Part shown: in pieces, positions 61,337 to 64,000 of the stretch
Layout of the letters: the number at the start of each line of letters is the position of its first letter
How positions within the stretch are numbered: the stretch's first letter is position 1
Assembly: GCF_015319165.1 (NCBI RefSeq)
Contig: NZ_JADIVZ010000005.1
Location: 124,001-188,000, forward strand
DNA: 64,000 nucleotides
Reading direction: 5' to 3'
Origin: Nocardioides acrostichi
Lineage (GTDB): Bacteria > Actinomycetota > Actinomycetes > Propionibacteriales > Nocardioidaceae
Position numbers and translations under genes: made by a program
The notes under the pieces: model-generated
The model's database searches: none
What the model was told of the DNA's origin: nothing
Seen by the model: the letters and a program-made list of their open reading frames with translations, nothing else

Positions 61337-61373
61337 CTGACGCCCTGAGTCCGCACGCGGATCGGGGCGTCAG
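61337..61373 (+). terminator. Hairpin downstream of the monooxygenase gene
   Basis: CTGACGCCC (61337-61345) pairs with GGGCGTCAG (61365-61373), with an inner TCCG/CGGA stem. AAAAAA precedes it at 61330-61335, so it would also work on the minus strand with a U-tract. It marks the boundary to the accessory segment. Confidence 0.6.
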
Positions 61374-61745
61374 TGGCAGGTGGCTTTCGTGAACCCCCAG
61401 GTGAACGCCGACGCACTCTCACGTTTCACGCTCAGTTCCGCAGGTTCGCCCCAGGTTGAGACCCCAGGTCATCTGGTTCACCCCCACCTTGGCTCGACAT
61501 TCAACCCGACAAACGGATCGAAGCACGAGCGTGCGACACGGCGATCAAACGACGTGCGCCGCACATTCGACAGCGACCGGACACGGGGTGCCCAAACCGA
61601 GAACTCGGTGGCCTCCAGCGCCGCATCGTGGTGCGATATGTCTCCGCTGCGGTGTCCAACAGCAAAGGGGGTGCAGGGGTTGGCCGTGCGACGGACTCAG
61701 CACGCGGGGCGGCCCTACTTCACCTCGCCCCTCTACAGCAACGCG
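61374..61745. other. Gap without a convincing gene
   Basis: 372 bp between the terminator and the DUF4238 start. The DUF4238 reading frame is open through it, but the translated part has no domain and unlike composition, so it is left out. No tRNA, att-like repeat or integrase remnant was seen. Confidence 0.4.
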
Positions 61746-62837
61746 ATGGCAGATCGTCTCGCAGACGAGCTGGTCAACGGACTTGACCGCAGGCAGTACG
61801 TAGGCTCGTTGCACCACATCGTGCCGAGGTTCGTGCTCAAGCGGTTCGCCGTCGCCGCAGAGCAGGTCTACGTCCGGGACCGAGTCGCGGGCGCCGACGG
61901 TCGTCGCAACATAAAGAATCTGGGCGTGAAGGACTTCTACACGTTCATCGACCAACAGGGCGAGTTGGACTCGTCGCATGAGTCAATCCTCGGGTTCGTC
62001 GAGACCGACGCCGCGAACATCCTCTCGGAGCTCGTCGACAACCCCTTCCGGCGCCCGCGGCCGTTCACCGACGATGAGCGCACCGTGATCGACACCCTCG
62101 TCGCGATGCAGGCTGTCCGCGGTCACGACCAACGCCGTACCGGCGAAGTGCTGACTGACTACTACATGAAGTTCACCAACCGCGACCGCCTCACTGCGCA
62201 GGAGCTCGAGGAGTACGAGTTCGTGCCACACCAGAACGACCTCCTCAACGAGGCGATGCAGAAGGCGGAGCTCATTCACCGCTATCTCGCCGATCGCGCA
62301 TGTGGGCTGGTCAGGTTGGACCGGCCTCTCCTCATCACCTGTGATGAGCCCGTGCTCCTTCTCACGGATGAGGACGAGGAGGGCAGCGGCGAGCCGGACC
62401 GCCCCACCGCGAAGAGGCCCCCGTCGGAGTCTGTCGGCGCCCACCTCCCAGAGGACGTCATTCTCATCGCGGGGACGAACCTTGCGGGGATCGCCAGGAC
62501 TGACTTCATAGCTATGCCGTTGGGACCCCAACTCGCCCTTCTGTACCTGGGACCGGGGTCTGGCGAAGGCAGCTGGGATCCGTTCACGCTCGACGGCGAG
62601 GACGCCGACGAGTTCGCTGCTGCGGTCGTAGCCCGCGCCATCGAAAACTCGTGCGCATGGGTCGTCGCGAACCCAGACCACCCCACCATCGCAACGATGC
62701 AGCTCCCGCCAACGCGAAATCCTCTCGAGTTCAGTGACGGCGGCACGGCGATGAGCGGGCGCTACGCCACGGACAGCCGGCGGACTGCGCGGCGACTCGA
62801 CAAGAAGGCGCAGCCCATCAAGCCTGGCCAGAAGTAG
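61746..62837 (+). CDS. DUF4238 domain protein
   Basis: 363 residues. LHHIVPRFVLKRFAV (about 21-35) and NIKNLGVKDFYTF (about 55-67) are the DUF4238 signature. The family's biochemical role is unknown to me; its HH-x-VP-x-F start recalls nuclease-like motifs but no catalytic set was established. Codons such as ATA (for example near 61911 and 62509), rare in the rest of the window, suggest recent acquisition. ATG 61746 is chosen because homology begins soon after it. A basic C-terminal tail (ARRLDKKAQPIKPGQK) ends the protein. Confidence 0.75.
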   Translation: MADRLADELVNGLDRRQYVGSLHHIVPRFVLKRFAVAAEQVYVRDRVAGADGRRNIKNLGVKDFYTFIDQQGELDSSHESILGFVETDAANILSELVDNPFRRPRPFTDDERTVIDTLVAMQAVRGHDQRRTGEVLTDYYMKFTNRDRLTAQELEEYEFVPHQNDLLNEAMQKAELIHRYLADRACGLVRLDRPLLITCDEPVLLLTDEDEEGSGEPDRPTAKRPPSESVGAHLPEDVILIAGTNLAGIARTDFIAMPLGPQLALLYLGPGSGEGSWDPFTLDGEDADEFAAAVVARAIENSCAWVVANPDHPTIATMQLPPTRNPLEFSDGGTAMSGRYATDSRRTARRLDKKAQPIKPGQK

Positions 62838-63008
62838 ACCGCGCCCCACCGTTCAGGCCGACACGCGAAGCGGGTCAGCACCTCGGGCCCGGGATGACCA
62901 GTTCCAGGGTCTCCCGATACACACGGGGCTCATGGCGCGACAAGGCTCGATCAGCTCCGACGACGATGCTGACCCGCTAGATAGCGCCCGCCCCGTAAGG
63001 TGCTGCCC

Positions 63009-63668
63009 GTGCCCGGAGCCCCGCCCCCCGCGTCATCGAGCTCCCTCTACCCATCCGAGTCCGACCTTCTGGGCGTCGCGGAACTCCCAATGTGGATCGA
63101 CCGCAACTTCCTGAGGATGGACCCGTACGCCTTCGTCTCGACCGATGGCAACAACCTCTTTCCGGAGTTTGTGCACGACGCGGCACAAGCCTTTGAGGTC
63201 GACCCCAATGGCATCTACTGCATCGGCTCGGGGGCGATCGGCCTTTCCTGCAACCCCAAGAACGTTCAAGAAGGGCACCTGAAGGCCTTTGGGGCGAGCT
63301 CCGACCTGGACATCGCTGTGATCTCCCAATTTCACTTCGACCAGGCTTGGCGAGATCTGCGCGTGCTAGCGCATACGGCCTACACGCCGTCCACGAGTAA
63401 GACGCTCCGTGTGAATCTCGACCACCAGCGGGCGCGCATGTTCGACGGCGCAATCGTCGCCAACAAGCTCATGACCCGCCTCACCTTCGGACCGCACTGG
63501 GGCCCCCACCGGCTCCGGCTGCAGTTCGAGTGGCGCGACCGGTTGAGTCTGAGCGGAAAGGTGAACCTGTGGGTTTACCGCGACTACTGGAGTGTCCGGA
63601 GCTACGTGGCCGAAGGCATCGAGAAATGCTTGGAGAAGTTGAGGAGCTTCGATGACGACTCAGTTTGA
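63009..63668 (+). CDS. Nucleotidyltransferase-like protein
   Basis: 219 residues. IYCIGSGAIG (about 70) and GASSDLDIAVIS (about 96-107) form the G-S ... D-x-D pattern of nucleotidyltransferase-fold enzymes, though the distance between the two parts is longer than the usual 9-13 residues. The rest (RARMFDGAIVANKL, then an Arg/Trp-rich C-terminus) is not recognised. GTG 63009 lies 7 nt after TAAGGT (leaderless type); GTG 63000 is the alternative. It overlaps the DUF262 gene by 17 nt, so the two are coupled and probably work as a pair, as in defence or toxin modules. Confidence 0.65.
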   Translation: MPGAPPPASSSSLYPSESDLLGVAELPMWIDRNFLRMDPYAFVSTDGNNLFPEFVHDAAQAFEVDPNGIYCIGSGAIGLSCNPKNVQEGHLKAFGASSDLDIAVISQFHFDQAWRDLRVLAHTAYTPSTSKTLRVNLDHQRARMFDGAIVANKLMTRLTFGPHWGPHRLRLQFEWRDRLSLSGKVNLWVYRDYWSVRSYVAEGIEKCLEKLRSFDDDSV

Positions 63669-64000
63669 CCCCCAGCTGGCAACCTCTCCCCTTGCGTACA
63701 AGGTCAACGCCTTCGTCAAGGCGTGGACGAGCGATCCGCCGAGCCTGGTCCTGCGCCCGGCGTTCCAGCGAAACATGGTTTGGAACGACGACCAGCGCAG
63801 CTACTTGGTGGACACCATCCTGCGGGGGTTGCCCGTGCCCGAGGTCTACATCCAGAACAACACCTCGCCCGACGGCGACGACCAGATCGTCGTCGTGGAC
63901 GGCCAGCAGCGGATCAGCGCGTGTGTCGACTTCGTGCTTGACGGCTTCACGCTGTCCACGGACGAAGAGATCGACGCGGAGTGGCGGGGCAAGAAGTTCT
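63652..64000 (+). CDS. DUF262 (ParB/GmrS-like) domain protein, 3' end outside window
   Basis: The first 116 codons, open to the window edge. LRPAFQRNMVWNDDQRSYLV (about 34-53), GLPVPEVYIQ and VVDGQQRISACVDF (about 83-96) are the DUF262 hallmark, with the DGQQR motif that binds or hydrolyses nucleotides in GmrSD type IV restriction enzymes and related systems. ATG 63652 lies inside the nucleotidyltransferase gene (17-nt overlap). Whether a DUF1524 HNH nuclease domain follows cannot be seen. Confidence 0.8.
   Translation, partial: MTTQFDPQLATSPLAYKVNAFVKAWTSDPPSLVLRPAFQRNMVWNDDQRSYLVDTILRGLPVPEVYIQNNTSPDGDDQIVVVDGQQRISACVDFVLDGFTLSTDEEIDAEWRGKKF

Noticed and set aside
61380-61745. N-terminal extension of the DUF4238 protein
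   Set aside because: The frame is open but the added residues have no family match and the DUF4238 signature begins soon after ATG 61746.
61299-61745. Integration site or prophage edge
   Set aside because: No tRNA, integrase, or direct-repeat pair could be found; only the change in codon use and gene content supports acquisition.

Overview
The window is very GC-rich, gene-dense chromosomal DNA of an actinobacterium. The order tRNA-Thr, tRNA-Met, rpmG, hadAB, (murB), tRNA-Trp, secE, nusG, rplK, rplA, (insert), rplJ, rplL, mceG/mce, rpoB, rpoC on the minus strand is the actinobacterial RNA-polymerase/ribosomal-protein locus, the same backbone as in mycobacteria. A complete mce operon, F420-type and Entner-Doudoroff genes, frequent GTG/TTG starts and 4-nt gene overlaps suggest a non-mycolate member of Propionibacteriales such as Nocardioides or Aeromicrobium; this taxonomic guess is inference.

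Layout. 1-4103 (+): end of a surface-polysaccharide type cluster (GT2 glycosyltransferase C-terminus, a large membrane protein, a coiled-coil protein and a PstS-like lipoprotein). 3995-7449 (-): PlsC acyltransferase, geranylgeranyl-reductase-family flavoprotein, an acidic protein and a DUF4232 protein. 7622-15069 (-): rpoC and rpoB. 15376-26845 (-): an eleven-gene mce operon (mceG, yrbEA, yrbEB, mceA-F and two Mce-associated proteins, one with a J-domain-like N-terminus). 27165-28275 (-): rplL and rplJ. 28536-33008: aspartate-type aminotransferase, then a TetR, membrane protein and FAD-oxidoreductase operon, sitting between rplJ and rplA. 33179-35951 (-): rplA, rplK, nusG, secE and tRNA-Trp. 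36086-41121: adenosine deaminase, DUF4190 protein, murB, hadA/B-like dehydratases, a lipoprotein, rpmG and two tRNAs. 41205-49328: a phosphatase-like protein, Rieske oxygenase with divergent TetR, LrgAB, nitroreductase, Tag glycosylase, pirin and an FdhF/YdeP-type molybdoenzyme. 49432-58205: RDD protein, a zwf-edd-eda Entner-Doudoroff operon with a divergent ROK regulator, a GT4 mannosyltransferase-like gene and an MptB-like lipid-linked mannosyltransferase. 58305-61298 (+): a deazaflavin-dependent reductase, then a serine hydrolase and flavin monooxygenase behind a KstR-like operator. 61374-64000: an accessory segment of different codon use with a DUF4238 protein, a nucleotidyltransferase-like protein and a DUF262 (GmrS-like) protein cut by the window end.

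Two genome-wide patterns stand out. Several gaps hold short tandem arrays (22-, 22-, 15- and 12-bp units) that abut stop codons; one 22-bp family recurs at five or more positions. Many genes have a TANNNT hexamer 6-7 nt before the start codon and no Shine-Dalgarno, so leaderless transcription is probably common. No insertion sequence, CRISPR array or rRNA gene was seen.
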